NCBI RefSeq assembly: GCF_030166655.1 | Contig: NZ_CP126446.1 | Span: 1,426,001-1,490,000 of the forward strand | Reading direction: 5' to 3' | DNA length: 64,000 nucleotides | Source of the DNA: Pontibacillus chungwhensis | GTDB lineage: Bacteria; Bacillota; Bacilli; Bacillales; BH030062 | In this document: in pieces, positions 42,375-51,971 of the stretch | Layout of the letters: every line of letters starts with the position of its first letter | Position numbering within the stretch: position 1 is the stretch's first letter | Notes under the pieces: generated by a model | What the model was told of the DNA's origin: nothing | What the model saw: only the letters and a program-made list of their open reading frames with translations | Database searches by the model: none | Program-made: the position numbers and the translations under genes

Positions 42375-43592
42375 ATGAACAACATACTTTGGGGAATCGG
42401 TGGTATGCTTACCATCTTCTTAATTGCGATTTTATTTTCTACGAATCGGAAAGCGATCAATTGGCGGACCGTGTTGGGTGGTCTGGGTATTCAACTCTTG
42501 TTCGCTTTCCTCGTATTCGAAACAAGTTGGGGACAGAATATATTACAGCATATGTCCGGGGCTGTCAATAACTTAATCGGATATACAACAAAAGGAATTG
42601 AATTCCTATACGGACCTCTTATTAATCATGAGGGAATAGGAATGATGTTTGCGTTTCAAGTATTGCCAACCATTATCTTCTTTAGTTCACTTATTGCTGT
42701 CTTGTATCACCTTGGGATTATGCAGAAATTAATTATGCTAATTGGTGGATTCTTATCGAAAGTACTTGGTACGACGAAGGTTGAAAGTATCAATGCAGCG
42801 GGGAATATTTTTGTCGGGCAAACAGAGGCTCCGCTGCTGATACGTCCGTTTATCTCAACGATTTCAAGATCAGAACTCTTTGCTGTGATGACAGGTGGTT
42901 TCACGTCGATTGCCGGCTCAACACTCGTAGGGTATTCACTCCTTGGCATTCAGGTGGAGTACTTGCTCGCTGCCTCGTTTATGGCCGCGCCTGCAGCGCT
43001 TGTTCTTGCGAAGTTATTTGTACCAGAAACAGAGGCGAAACAAGAATTAGTGGAGGAAGTGGCACCAGAAGAAAGTGACACGACGAACATATTCGATGCG
43101 ATCGCAAATGGTGCTATTACAGGGCTTAAGCTTGCCGTTAATATCGGCGCCATTCTCCTTTCATTTATTGCATTGCTCGCTTTATTAAATGGAATTCTTG
43201 GCTGGGCTGGTGATGTAGTTGGGATCACCATCACCCTTGAGAAACTGTTAGGCTATGTGTTCGCACCTCTTGCCTTTGTAATAGGAGTGCCGTGGGATGA
43301 AGCGGCTCGTGCTGCTAGTTTCATTGGACAGAAGATTGTTACGAATGAATTCGTGGCCTTCGACAGTCTTGCCCAGGTGAAGGGTGAGCTAAGTGCGAAA
43401 GCGGAGATCGTAACGACTTTTGCTCTAACAGGCTTCGGAAGTCTGTCAGGAATTGGCGTGCAGATCGGTGCGTTGGGCGGAATGGCGCCAGACCGTCGTA
43501 AAGACGTAGCCAATCTTGGACTTCGTGCGGTTATTGCTGCGACACTTGCGAACTTGTTGTCTGCAAGCATTGCAGGAATGTTTTTATTTTAA
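42375..43592 (+). CDS. Concentrative nucleoside transporter (NupC/CNT family)
   Basis: 405 aa, with about nine membrane segments. CNT motifs: GIGMMFAFQVLPTIIFFSSL, GNIFVGQTEAPLLIRPFI and FALTGFGSLSGIGVQIGALG. It couples H+ or Na+ to nucleoside uptake. AAAGAGGGAAG precedes the ATG. Monocistronic with a terminator at 43602. Confidence 0.93.
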   Translation: MNNILWGIGGMLTIFLIAILFSTNRKAINWRTVLGGLGIQLLFAFLVFETSWGQNILQHMSGAVNNLIGYTTKGIEFLYGPLINHEGIGMMFAFQVLPTIIFFSSLIAVLYHLGIMQKLIMLIGGFLSKVLGTTKVESINAAGNIFVGQTEAPLLIRPFISTISRSELFAVMTGGFTSIAGSTLVGYSLLGIQVEYLLAASFMAAPAALVLAKLFVPETEAKQELVEEVAPEESDTTNIFDAIANGAITGLKLAVNIGAILLSFIALLALLNGILGWAGDVVGITITLEKLLGYVFAPLAFVIGVPWDEAARAASFIGQKIVTNEFVAFDSLAQVKGELSAKAEIVTTFALTGFGSLSGIGVQIGALGGMAPDRRKDVANLGLRAVIAATLANLLSASIAGMFLF

Positions 43593-43601
43593 AATAGAGG
43601 G

Positions 43602-43636
43602 AGTACCCTTGGCTTCTGCTGAGGGTGCTTTTTTTA
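43602..43636 (+). terminator. Terminator, twin of 48379
   Basis: AGTACCCT and AGGGTGCT flank TGGCTTCTGCTG-type loop sequence, then TTTTTTT. The hairpin is nearly the same as the one ending the bce module. Confidence 0.88.
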
Positions 43637-43746
43637 GTAGTGGGTCAGGTCTTACGTTCCTTTCTATATAAAAGACGTTTGTGTAAGTTTCGGATTTTCT
43701 ATATATTCTACATAGAAGAAATTTTAGGAATAGGGTAGTGGTGAAG

Positions 43747-44421
43747 ATGAATCCTTATCACATTTTAATCATAGAAGATGAAGTACGAATCCGAGAAGAG
43801 CTTCAGGAGTACGTGGGCAATATGGGGTACCGTGTAGATGCAGTCACGGACTTCCAGCGTGTCCTTCCTTCTGTGCAAGAGGCCAATCCGGATCTGATTT
43901 TGCTAGATATTAATCTTCCATACATTGATGGATATACACTTAGCCGGGAGATTCGAAAGCAATCAAACGTCCCGATCATTATCGTCACGAGTCGTGATAA
44001 TGAAATGGACGAGTTAATGAGTATGAATCTTGGAGCGGATGATTTCGTGACGAAGCCGTACAATCTGCAAATTCTTATGGCCCGAATCGAGGCCGTGTTG
44101 AAACGTGCCTATGCCAATCAGAGTTCGCATACGCTTCAGAACGAAGGGATGGAGCTTGATGTCGCCAAAGGGATTATTCGCTATCAAGGACTAGAGCAGA
44201 TCCTGACGAAGAATGAACTGCAAATCTTGCATTATATGATGGAGAACAAGGGGACCATTGTTTCAAGAGAACAGCTGATGGAGTATTTATGGTCATCTGA
44301 AATTTTTGTAGATGATAATACGCTGTCGGTTAATATGACGCGCCTACGGAAGAAGATCGAACAGATTGGTATGAGAAATCCAATTGAAACGAGAAGAGGA
44401 CTGGGGTACGTTCTAACATGA
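43747..44421 (+). CDS. Response regulator, BceR-like
   Basis: 224 aa OmpR-family regulator. Receiver domain with LLDINLPYIDGY (phosphorylated Asp), TSRDNEMDEL and TKPYN, then a winged helix (ILTKNELQILHYMMENKG … VDDNTLSVNMTRLRKKIEQIG). Start ATG 43747 chosen over GTG 43738; either is possible. Overlaps the histidine-kinase start by 4 nt. It should bind the TTACA-N4-TGTAA box at 45480 and activate the ABC genes. Confidence 0.93.
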   Translation: MNPYHILIIEDEVRIREELQEYVGNMGYRVDAVTDFQRVLPSVQEANPDLILLDINLPYIDGYTLSREIRKQSNVPIIIVTSRDNEMDELMSMNLGADDFVTKPYNLQILMARIEAVLKRAYANQSSHTLQNEGMELDVAKGIIRYQGLEQILTKNELQILHYMMENKGTIVSREQLMEYLWSSEIFVDDNTLSVNMTRLRKKIEQIGMRNPIETRRGLGYVLT

Positions 44422-45428
44422 ATATTCAATCGTACATAAAGGAAAAGCTTGTCTTCCTGGTCACGAATCTCTTTCTTTTCGCTGTTTTTTGTATCATTCT
44501 TTGGAAAATTCGCGTGAGCCCTGGTCTTATTGCTGTTGTGGGTCTTGCTTGGTTTGTTCCTTTACTGCTCTCGTATGCGATCGACTATCTTAAGAAGAGA
44601 ACGTATTACCAGGAGCTCGCTGAAGCGCAGGCGTCTCTCGATAAGAAATACCTGTTGCCTGAGTTAATTAAGCGGCCTTCTTTTTTAGAAGGGAAAATTG
44701 TGCACGATGTGTTTCAGGATGCATACAAGCAGATGCATGAGCATGTGAACTTCTACAAGCGTGAAGAAGAGGAATACCAGGATTATATCGAAATGTGGGT
44801 GCATGAGATTAAAACGCCCATTGCGTCGGCGAAATTGATGGGGCAGAACCGGAATGTCGACCAAGGCATTTTAGAAGAGCTGGATAAAACGGAACGCTTT
44901 GTCGAGCAGGTGTTATATTTCGCGAGAAGTCGGTATGTCAGCGAAGATTATATGATACGCGAGTTCCCTTTAAAAGAAGTCATTCACAAGGTTGCAAAGC
45001 GCAATGCGAAGGCGTTTATTTACAACCGCATTTCGTTAGAGATTGGTGAAATGGATGAGACGGTCTACAGTGACATAAAGTGGGTAGAGTTTATGTTGAA
45101 CCAGATCGTTGTCAATGCAACGAAATACATCCGTTCTGATCAACCGTTCTTAAAGGTCTACACGACTCATCAAGAGAACAGCCTCGTTCTCACGCTTGAA
45201 GATAACGGAATCGGCATTTCAGAACGGGATATCAGTCGTGTGTTTGACAAAGGATTTACAGGAGAGAATGGGCGGATGTATAGCAAATCTACAGGTATGG
45301 GACTCTATTTATGTAAACGCCTGGCTGATAAATTGCATTTAGGCTTGAAGCTTGAATCAGAGCAAGGGAAAGGGACAAAGGTGCATCTCATCTTCCCCAA
45401 AAGCAAAGTGTTCTTAATGGAATCGTAA
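44418..45428 (+). CDS. Sensor histidine kinase, BceS-like
   Basis: 336 aa. Two membrane segments (about 12-30 and 36-54) with almost no extracellular loop, the intramembrane-sensing type. H-box EMWVHEIKTPIASAKLM, N-box MLNQIVVNATKYI, G-boxes DNGIGISERDI and GMGLYLCKRL. In Bce modules the kinase reads the state of the ABC transporter rather than the peptide itself. Starts within the response-regulator stop (ATGA). Confidence 0.93.
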   Translation: MNIQSYIKEKLVFLVTNLFLFAVFCIILWKIRVSPGLIAVVGLAWFVPLLLSYAIDYLKKRTYYQELAEAQASLDKKYLLPELIKRPSFLEGKIVHDVFQDAYKQMHEHVNFYKREEEEYQDYIEMWVHEIKTPIASAKLMGQNRNVDQGILEELDKTERFVEQVLYFARSRYVSEDYMIREFPLKEVIHKVAKRNAKAFIYNRISLEIGEMDETVYSDIKWVEFMLNQIVVNATKYIRSDQPFLKVYTTHQENSLVLTLEDNGIGISERDISRVFDKGFTGENGRMYSKSTGMGLYLCKRLADKLHLGLKLESEQGKGTKVHLIFPKSKVFLMES

Positions 45429-45479
45429 TCGAGCGGTTCCATTTTTGTCGTCTCAAAGGATTCGTATGGCAACGAAACC

Positions 45480-45493
45480 TTACAAAAGTGTAA
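45480..45493 (+). promoter_or_regulatory. BceR-type operator
   Basis: TTACA-AAAG-TGTAA fits the known BceR box TNACA-N4-TGTAA exactly. It lies in the gap between kinase and ABC genes, 80 nt before the ATPase start, indicating separate inducible transcription of bceAB. Confidence 0.8.
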
Positions 45494-45572
45494 GGTTCTT
45501 GTCATATAAAGCAATAGGTATCCTTGGGGATCTGGTTGTATGATAGACACAGAAATCAACAAGGGAGAGATT

Positions 45573-46343
45573 ATGATGCCATCGATCTTGCATGCTTCAC
45601 ATATTGAAAAGTATTTCGGAAATAAGGGGAATGTCACAAAGGCAATCGACGACTTATCATTTGATGTAGAGAAAGGGGACTTTGTGGGCATTATGGGACC
45701 CTCAGGAAGCGGGAAAACGACGCTTCTGAACTGTATTTCTACGATTGATACCGTCACAACGGGCAATATAACGATCAATGGGCAAGATATTACGAAGCTT
45801 AAGAAGAAACACCTGGAGAAATTCCGTCGCGACGAGCTAGGGTTTATCTTTCAGGATTTCAACCTACTTGATACGCTGACAGCCTTTGAAAATATTGCGC
45901 TGGCTCTTACGATTCAAGGAGAGAAGCCCTCTAACATTGCTTCAAAGGTACAAACAACAGCAGAGAAATTAGAGATTTCGTCGGTGTTAAACAAGTTTCC
46001 TTATGAGATGTCCGGTGGTCAAAAGCAGCGCGTTGCTTCTGCGAGGGCGATTGTGACGAATCCGTCTCTAGTGCTTGCTGATGAGCCGACAGGAGCGCTT
46101 GATTCAAAGTCTTCGCGTCTACTGTTAGAGTCCTTTGAGAAACTGAATCAGGACTTAAAGACAACGATTCTAATGGTCACCCATGACGCGTTCACCGCAA
46201 GCTATGCGAACCGTATTTTATTTATTAAAGACGGTCAGATCTTTAATGAACTAGTAAAAGGGACAGACACGAGAAAAGAGTTTTTTAATAAAATTATGGA
46301 AGTTGTGACCTTGCTCGGAGGTGACGCAGACGATGTATTTTAA
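45573..46343 (+). CDS. ABC transporter ATPase, BceA-like
   Basis: 256 aa. Walker A GPSGSGKTTLL, Q-loop FIFQDFNLLD, signature MSGGQKQRVASARAI, Walker B LVLADEPTGALD and H-loop MVTHD. MacB/BceA group. AAGGGAGAG precedes tandem ATGs at 45573/45576; the frame open to 45540 lacks a site. Overlaps the permease start. Confidence 0.94.
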   Translation: MMPSILHASHIEKYFGNKGNVTKAIDDLSFDVEKGDFVGIMGPSGSGKTTLLNCISTIDTVTTGNITINGQDITKLKKKHLEKFRRDELGFIFQDFNLLDTLTAFENIALALTIQGEKPSNIASKVQTTAEKLEISSVLNKFPYEMSGGQKQRVASARAIVTNPSLVLADEPTGALDSKSSRLLLESFEKLNQDLKTTILMVTHDAFTASYANRILFIKDGQIFNELVKGTDTRKEFFNKIMEVVTLLGGDADDVF

Positions 46344-48324
46344 ACTTTCCTTACGTAATGTGAGACGGAGTTTCAAAGATTATGCGATCTATTTCTTAAC
46401 GATCACTTTTGCGGTCTGCCTCTTCTATAGTTTTAATTCGATCTCAGCGCAGAAAGCGATGCTCGATTTGTCCGATACGCAGTCGAATATGATCGATGAA
46501 CTGATGCGGATTATGGGTGCGATTTCAGTCTTTATCTCTGTCGTGCTCGCTTTTTTAATTCTCTTTGCTAACCGGTTCTTAATTAAAAGACGCCAGAAAG
46601 AGCTAGGTATGTACATGACGCTCGGGATGAGTAAGTATCATATCTCGAGGATCCTTGTTATGGAGACTTTCCTTATTGGGTTAATCTCTCTAGCTGTCGG
46701 ACTCGGGCTTGGCACGCTTCTGTCACAAGGGTTATCCGTTCTGACGGCTGCTTTATTTAAGGTCGATATGAACGCTTATGAATTTGTCTTCTCAACTGCT
46801 GCGATGCTAAAGACAATCCTTTATTTCGGCATCATTTTCTTTATCGTTATGATCTTTAATGTAGTTATCATGAGCCGATACAAATTGATCGATTTACTGA
46901 CAGCTTCTAAGAAGAATCAGAAAATGAAGATCAGAAAAACATCAACGGCCATTAGTGTCTTTGTCCTTTCCATTATTCTATTAGGTGTAGCTTACGGCAT
47001 TATGCTAAAGTATGGCCTGTTTCACGATACAACGCTGATGTGGACGAGTATCGGCCTTGGTGCGGTTGGGACATTCCTATTCTTCTTCTCCTTGTCAGGA
47101 TTCCTCTTGAAGGTGCTGAAGAAGAACGAGAAACTTTACTACCATCACATCAATATGTTCGTGCTGCGTCAGATCAACAGTAAGGTAAACTCAACGTTTA
47201 TCTCTATGACCATCATTTGCTTAATGCTCTTCTTTACCATTGGGGTGTTATCAACAGGCTTTAGTTTGAAAGAAAGCTTAGAGAAAGATTTGGACGAAAC
47301 GACTCCGTATGATGCTACATTTTATGGTTTTGTAGGACTCGGAGAAGTTGATGAGCTAAACTCTCTGTTTACAGAAATGGATCTCGATCAGTACGGCGAA
47401 ACGATTATTTATAATCGATACCGAACTGATCAGGGTATCAGAAGCTATCTACAGCCTTATGCCTCAGGCGCAGCTGCTACATTCTTGGATCAGGAGCGTG
47501 GAGTGGACCTTGAGGTGATCAAACGATCTGATTATGAGAAACTAGTTAGCATGCAAGGCGAAGAACCCGTCTCCCTTGAGGGGGAAGAGGTGCTTCTTCT
47601 AACAAATCGCACTGATCTTACAGAACCGATTAAACGGTTCGCGAATGAACATGCACAGATTGAGATAAAAGGAGAAACCTTCCCGGTGGCTGAAGAAGGC
47701 CTGCGCGTTGTTTCAACGAAAACCGATGGGGTAGCTACAGAGTTTATGACAGCAGTATTACCAGATGAAGAGGCAGAACAACTCTCCCCGTTCTCAGTCA
47801 CGATTAATGTGCAATATGAGGAAGGAAAACAAGAGGTTGCTGACCAAGAGATTCCTGAGATTCATGCCGCCTTAAACGCACAAGAGGATATCCCCACGTA
47901 CGTCCTCGGCATGACAAAAACAGAAGCCTATGAGCAATCAACAGGGACCTCAACGGTTGTCGTGTATATCGGGGTTTATCTTGGCATTGTGTTCCTGATT
48001 TCAAGTGCTGCCATCCTTGCGCTGCAACAATTATCAGAAGCAAGTGAGAATATGGAGCGCTACTCCATGTTAAAAAAGATTGGCGTAACGCAAAAAGGTA
48101 TTCACCAGTCGATCTTTAGGCAAGTATTTATTTACTTCATGATGCCCTTGGCGCTCGCGATCGTCCATTCAATATTCGGCATTAAAGTGGTCAACGATGC
48201 CCTCCTTGCAGCGGGTCAAACAAGCGTCCTTCTGCCATCCTTTATGACAGCAGGCGTTATCGTGGTCGTTTACGGAGGCTACTTCCTAGCTACGTATTCC
48301 GGCTACAAATCCATTGTTAAATAA
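46333..48324 (+). CDS. ABC transporter permease, BceB-like
   Basis: 663 aa, ten membrane segments. LSLRNVRRSFKDYAIYFLTI is the typical BceB N-terminus; a large extracellular domain of about 230 residues lies between spans 7 and 8. BceAB transporters remove peptide antibiotics such as bacitracin or lantibiotics from their lipid targets and signal to the kinase. ATG 46333 lies 11 nt after GGAGG; GTG 46321 is too close. Confidence 0.92.
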   Translation: MYFKLSLRNVRRSFKDYAIYFLTITFAVCLFYSFNSISAQKAMLDLSDTQSNMIDELMRIMGAISVFISVVLAFLILFANRFLIKRRQKELGMYMTLGMSKYHISRILVMETFLIGLISLAVGLGLGTLLSQGLSVLTAALFKVDMNAYEFVFSTAAMLKTILYFGIIFFIVMIFNVVIMSRYKLIDLLTASKKNQKMKIRKTSTAISVFVLSIILLGVAYGIMLKYGLFHDTTLMWTSIGLGAVGTFLFFFSLSGFLLKVLKKNEKLYYHHINMFVLRQINSKVNSTFISMTIICLMLFFTIGVLSTGFSLKESLEKDLDETTPYDATFYGFVGLGEVDELNSLFTEMDLDQYGETIIYNRYRTDQGIRSYLQPYASGAAATFLDQERGVDLEVIKRSDYEKLVSMQGEEPVSLEGEEVLLLTNRTDLTEPIKRFANEHAQIEIKGETFPVAEEGLRVVSTKTDGVATEFMTAVLPDEEAEQLSPFSVTINVQYEEGKQEVADQEIPEIHAALNAQEDIPTYVLGMTKTEAYEQSTGTSTVVVYIGVYLGIVFLISSAAILALQQLSEASENMERYSMLKKIGVTQKGIHQSIFRQVFIYFMMPLALAIVHSIFGIKVVNDALLAAGQTSVLLPSFMTAGVIVVVYGGYFLATYSGYKSIVK

Positions 48325-48378
48325 AGGTGAGGTAAACGTAGAAGCCTTTATCGTGACTCCTATTTTTATATCGAGAGT

Positions 48379-48411
48379 GTACCCTTAGCTTTTGCTGAGG
48401 GTACTTTTTTG
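48379..48411 (+). terminator. Terminator of bce module, twin of 43602
   Basis: GTACCCTTAGC pairs with GCTGAGGGTAC around TTTT, followed by T6. Confidence 0.9.
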
Positions 48412-48483
48412 CTAAATTTGGAACGTTTTCCCTATTAGGATCGTATGGAAGAGTACAGGATTTTTAAAACGGGAGGTTCAATC

Positions 48484-48789
48484 ATGGTTGAAGGATTTAT
48501 CAGTATCGTATTCATGATTCCGTTATACGGTTGCTTACTTTGGTCGTACTACGAGCCTGAGGAGAGCGTTCTGATGGGGCAGAGGTGGATGTATAAAGAG
48601 GAACCCGAGATCTCAGAACAGTCGATTCGCTACACAAAATTTTCATCTCTTGCGATAATGATCGGAATGCCAATCATTATTTTTAGCTTACTAACAGAAT
48701 TTTATATACTCCGATTCTCCATGGTGATTTTACCAGTCGTATTGTTTGTTGGGTGGCTGAAAATTACTGCGGATGAGGAAGAGTATTAA
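48484..48789 (+). CDS. Small membrane protein
   Basis: 101 aa with an N-terminal span (IVFMIPLYGCLLWSYY), a soluble stretch with EEPEISEQSIRYTKF, and two more spans. GGGAGG lies 7 nt before ATG 48484, better than the ATG at 48445. No family recognised. Confidence 0.55.
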   Translation: MVEGFISIVFMIPLYGCLLWSYYEPEESVLMGQRWMYKEEPEISEQSIRYTKFSSLAIMIGMPIIIFSLLTEFYILRFSMVILPVVLFVGWLKITADEEEY

Positions 48790-48828
48790 AGGGAGTACCT
48801 GTCTTCGTTTGTTTAATCGAAGTATGAA

Positions 48829-48858
48829 CCTCCGGTGAATCCATCGGGGGCTTTTTGT
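48829..48858 (+). terminator. Weak terminator
   Basis: ACCTCCGGTG and the complementary ATCGGGGGCT stretch precede TTTTTG; imperfect stem. Confidence 0.5.
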
Positions 48859-48927
48859 GTTACACATTTTTCCTTTTGTGATAATTTAAAAGGGCAGATT
48901 ACATCTATTTCGTAGAGGAGGACCATT

Positions 48928-49950
48928 ATGAATCAGTTAGCTACACGGTTTACCGAATTTGCAGACCAAGAATGTGATGGATCAAGCCCACTATACGCTC
49001 ATCTTGCAAGAAAAATTGCAGAAGATGAGGATCTCTTAGATTTAGCTACTCACGCAAATGTTGGACAACCAGTACCAAATTTACTTTTTGGTGCTGTCCA
49101 TTATTTATTGTTAAACGAAGAAGGGAAGGCATTGCAATCTTTTTATCCAAGCATTGCAGATGAACCAGAGCCTGTTGAAGAGGTGTATCCTGTGTTTCGA
49201 GCCTTTTGCATGGACTATCGAGAAGCATTGATTGATCTATTGCAAGAAAAGCGCGTCCAGACAAATGAAGTGCGTCGTTGTGCTTATTTATATCCTGTCT
49301 TCTGTGAAATTTATAAACGGACAGCTACTCCGTTATCGCTCATCGAAATCGGCACAAGTGCAGGCTTACAGCTATTGTTTGATCAGTACGCTTATTCGTA
49401 TGGGGAAGATGAATGGGTAGGCAATGAAGAGGCCAGACTTTACTTATCCGCAAAAGTCCGCCACGGAAATAAACCAGCCCTTTTAAAAAGCAGTCCACCT
49501 GTTCATGCAAGAGTGGGATTAGATGTGCACATTAGTGATATCACAAATGAAGAAGAAAGGCTTTGGCTTAAAGCTCTTATCTGGCCTGAACATCACGAAC
49601 GACGCCAACAATTCGAACAAGCCGCACGTGAGCTTATAAAATCTCCTCCTCCGCTAGTCGAAGGAGACGGCATCACGCTCTTACAAGAACAAGCAAACCT
49701 TACACCATCCAATACGACACTATGCATCTTTCACACCCACGTTGCCAATCAACTGCCTGAAACAAAGAAAAGAGAACTCCTGAAACACGTTAGAGCTATA
49801 GGGGAGAAGCGCGATGTGTTTCATATCTATAACAATATGAACGACCGTCGTCTTCATATTGATTCGATTATTGGAGGAGTAGAGACACATGAAGTTGTTG
49901 GTGAAACAGATGGTCATGGCCGGTGGTTTGACTGGGAGCTAAACGGGTAA
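48928..49950 (+). CDS. DUF2332-family protein
   Basis: 340 aa. Characteristic stretches: GSSPLYAHLARKIAED, FRAFCMDYREALIDLL and PLSLIEIGTSAGLQLLFDQYAY, a Rossmann methyltransferase-like glycine loop. DUF2332 proteins have no established function. AGAGGAGGACC precedes the ATG. The stop is 57 bp before minisatellite array 2. Confidence 0.88.
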   Translation: MNQLATRFTEFADQECDGSSPLYAHLARKIAEDEDLLDLATHANVGQPVPNLLFGAVHYLLLNEEGKALQSFYPSIADEPEPVEEVYPVFRAFCMDYREALIDLLQEKRVQTNEVRRCAYLYPVFCEIYKRTATPLSLIEIGTSAGLQLLFDQYAYSYGEDEWVGNEEARLYLSAKVRHGNKPALLKSSPPVHARVGLDVHISDITNEEERLWLKALIWPEHHERRQQFEQAARELIKSPPPLVEGDGITLLQEQANLTPSNTTLCIFHTHVANQLPETKKRELLKHVRAIGEKRDVFHIYNNMNDRRLHIDSIIGGVETHEVVGETDGHGRWFDWELNG

Positions 49951-50006
49951 AAGAGCTGCGATTCTGTAGGAGTGGGAGAGGGGGGGGGGCGGGATGATTG
50001 GCTTGA

Positions 50007-50466
50007 GTGTCCGGACGCTGGGTTGAAGAGTCGGGATGGGCGTCTTAAGTGTCAGGACAGCGGAAGAAAGTGTCGGAACGCCCGCCCGAAGTGTCCGGAC
50101 GCCGCCCCAAAGCATCGGAACGCCCGACCCAAGCGTCGGAACCCCGCCCCAAAGCATCGGAACGCCCGCCCTAAGCATCGGAACGCCCGCCCGAAGCGTC
50201 CGGACGCCGCCAAAAAGCGCCGGAACGCCCGCCCGAAGCGTCCGGACGCCGCCAAAAAGCGTCGGAACGCCCGCCCGAAGCGTCGGAACGCCCGCCCGAA
50301 GCGTCCGAACGCCGCCCCAAAGCGTCGGAACGCCCGCCCGAAGCATCGGCACGCCCGCCCCAAGCGTCCGAACGCCACACCAAAGCATCGGAACGCCCGC
50401 CCGAAGCGTCGGAACGCCGCCCCAAAGCATCGGAACGCCCGCCCCAAGCATCAGTTCCCCCCCCTA
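50007..50466. repeat. 21-bp minisatellite array 2 (about 22 units)
   Basis: 21 contiguous 21-bp units plus a fragment. The consensus begins GYRTCSGRACGCCCGCCC and ends GAA/AAA. Several units contain the palindrome GCGTCCGGACGC. The first three units are diverged and include GGCTTGAG and CTTAAGTGTC, which resemble units of array 3. It sits between the DUF2332 stop and the terminator at 50477. Open frames on both strands are by-products of the period. Confidence 0.95.
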
Positions 50467-50476
50467 GAACCCCACC

Positions 50477-50515
50477 AAAAAACCCCGAACCGTCAAAAAG
50501 ACAGTTCGGGGTTTT
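50477..50515. terminator. Terminator between convergent genes
   Basis: AAAACCCCGAAC (50479-50490) pairs with GTTCGGGGTTTT (50504-50515). Serves the array 2 transcript and the convergent MFS gene. Confidence 0.9.
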
Positions 50516-50517
50516 CC

Positions 50518-51936
50518 TTATACTCTATAAGCCGTTAACTCACTAGGTCGTTTAATAAAGAATGACAACACAAGTCCTATAATAGCTGAGATCCCAGCTA
50601 CGATGAAGGAAACGTTAACGCCGTGTACGAGCCCTTCAATTCCATTACTTGGACGAGCTGCTGTACTCATTACCGTAACGAGTAGAGCGGTTCCGACAGC
50701 ACCTGATACTTGGCGCATTGTGTTATTCATCGCTGTACCGTGTGAGATGAGGTGTTCTGGAAGTTGGTTGATTCCAGCTGTTGTAACTGGCATCATCACA
50801 AGCGCAACACTTAACATACGGAAAGCATTCACCACGGTTAGATACATAAAGGATGTCTCGGAGGTTAAATTCGTAAACATAAATGTTGTAACCACCAGAA
50901 TAATTAGCCCGATAATGGCCAACCATTTCGCGCCAAATTTATCAAATAAACGTCCTGTAATTGGGTTACTAAAGCCCATAATGAGAGCACCAGGCAGTAG
51001 CATTAAACCAGACTCTAACGCCGTAAAGTCAAGCATTTGTTGCATATATAACGGTAATACGGTAGAAGCACCGATCAAGGCAATAAATACAACCATACCA
51101 AGCGCTGTTGTGAGCGTGAACGTTTTGTATTGAAAGACTCTAAATTCAAGGATTGGCTCGTGTAATCGTCTTTGACGCAAAATGAACCACGTTAGACTAA
51201 GAGCCCCAATGACCATGGAAATAGAAACTTGTGAGTTCCCCCAACCTTGTTCACCACCAGCAATACTGAATGCGTAAAGAATACCGCCAAAACCTGCTGT
51301 TGATAAAATAATAGATAGAACATCTAGTTTAGGGAACGTCTGTTTTGTAACGTTTTTAAGGATAAAGTACGCAATAATGAAATCAATAATGACAATCGGT
51401 AAGATGACATAAAATAAGCTTCTCCATGGGTATTGATCCACTAACCAGCCTGAAAGAGTCGGGCCGATCGCCGGAGCGAATGAAATGACAAGGCCAAACA
51501 TTCCCATGGCAGCTCCGCGTTTTTCGATTGGGAAGATCATAAACAAGATCGTCTGCATTAGAGGTATAATGATTCCGGCCCCAGATGCCTGCAGGATCCG
51601 TCCCACCATTAATAGCGGGAAGTTTGGTGCGATGGCACAGATTAACGTACCAAGAGCGAAGAGGCCCATTGCTGTTAGGAAGAGACCTCTTGTTGTAAAT
51701 CGTCCAATTAAAAAGGCGGTGATCGGAATCATAACGCCGTTTACAAGCATGAAGATGGTTGTCAGCCACTGAGCTGTACTCGCTTCTAAGTTTAGGTCTG
51801 CCATGATGTTAGGCAGTGCGGTGGCAAGCAGGGTTTGGTTTAAAATGGCCGCGAATGCACCCGATAAGAGCACGATAATGAGCGGGACTTTATTGATAGG
51901 TTCTTCTTGTTGAGTGTTTTCTTTCGTGTTGTCCAC
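50518..51936 (-). CDS. DHA2-family MFS drug exporter 1
   Basis: 472 aa, fourteen membrane segments, EmrB/QacA type (motif C-like GLVISFAPAIGPTLSGWLVD, LNQTLLATALP at span 1). Exports hydrophobic drugs or cations by H+ antiport. The frame is open to TTG 51975 overlapping the TetR stop; GTG 51936 with AAGAAGGG upstream is preferred. Cotranscribed with the TetR gene in front of it. Confidence 0.92.
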   Translation of the reverse strand: MDNTKENTQQEEPINKVPLIIVLLSGAFAAILNQTLLATALPNIMADLNLEASTAQWLTTIFMLVNGVMIPITAFLIGRFTTRGLFLTAMGLFALGTLICAIAPNFPLLMVGRILQASGAGIIIPLMQTILFMIFPIEKRGAAMGMFGLVISFAPAIGPTLSGWLVDQYPWRSLFYVILPIVIIDFIIAYFILKNVTKQTFPKLDVLSIILSTAGFGGILYAFSIAGGEQGWGNSQVSISMVIGALSLTWFILRQRRLHEPILEFRVFQYKTFTLTTALGMVVFIALIGASTVLPLYMQQMLDFTALESGLMLLPGALIMGFSNPITGRLFDKFGAKWLAIIGLIILVVTTFMFTNLTSETSFMYLTVVNAFRMLSVALVMMPVTTAGINQLPEHLISHGTAMNNTMRQVSGAVGTALLVTVMSTAARPSNGIEGLVHGVNVSFIVAGISAIIGLVLSFFIKRPSELTAYRV

Positions 51937-51971
51937 GGTATTCCCTTCTTTCTTTTTAGTGAAATTTATCC

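Noticed and set aside
49939-50538. Five open frames across array 2
   Set aside because: Same reason: repeat-driven frames on both strands, without start signals, overlapping a terminator.
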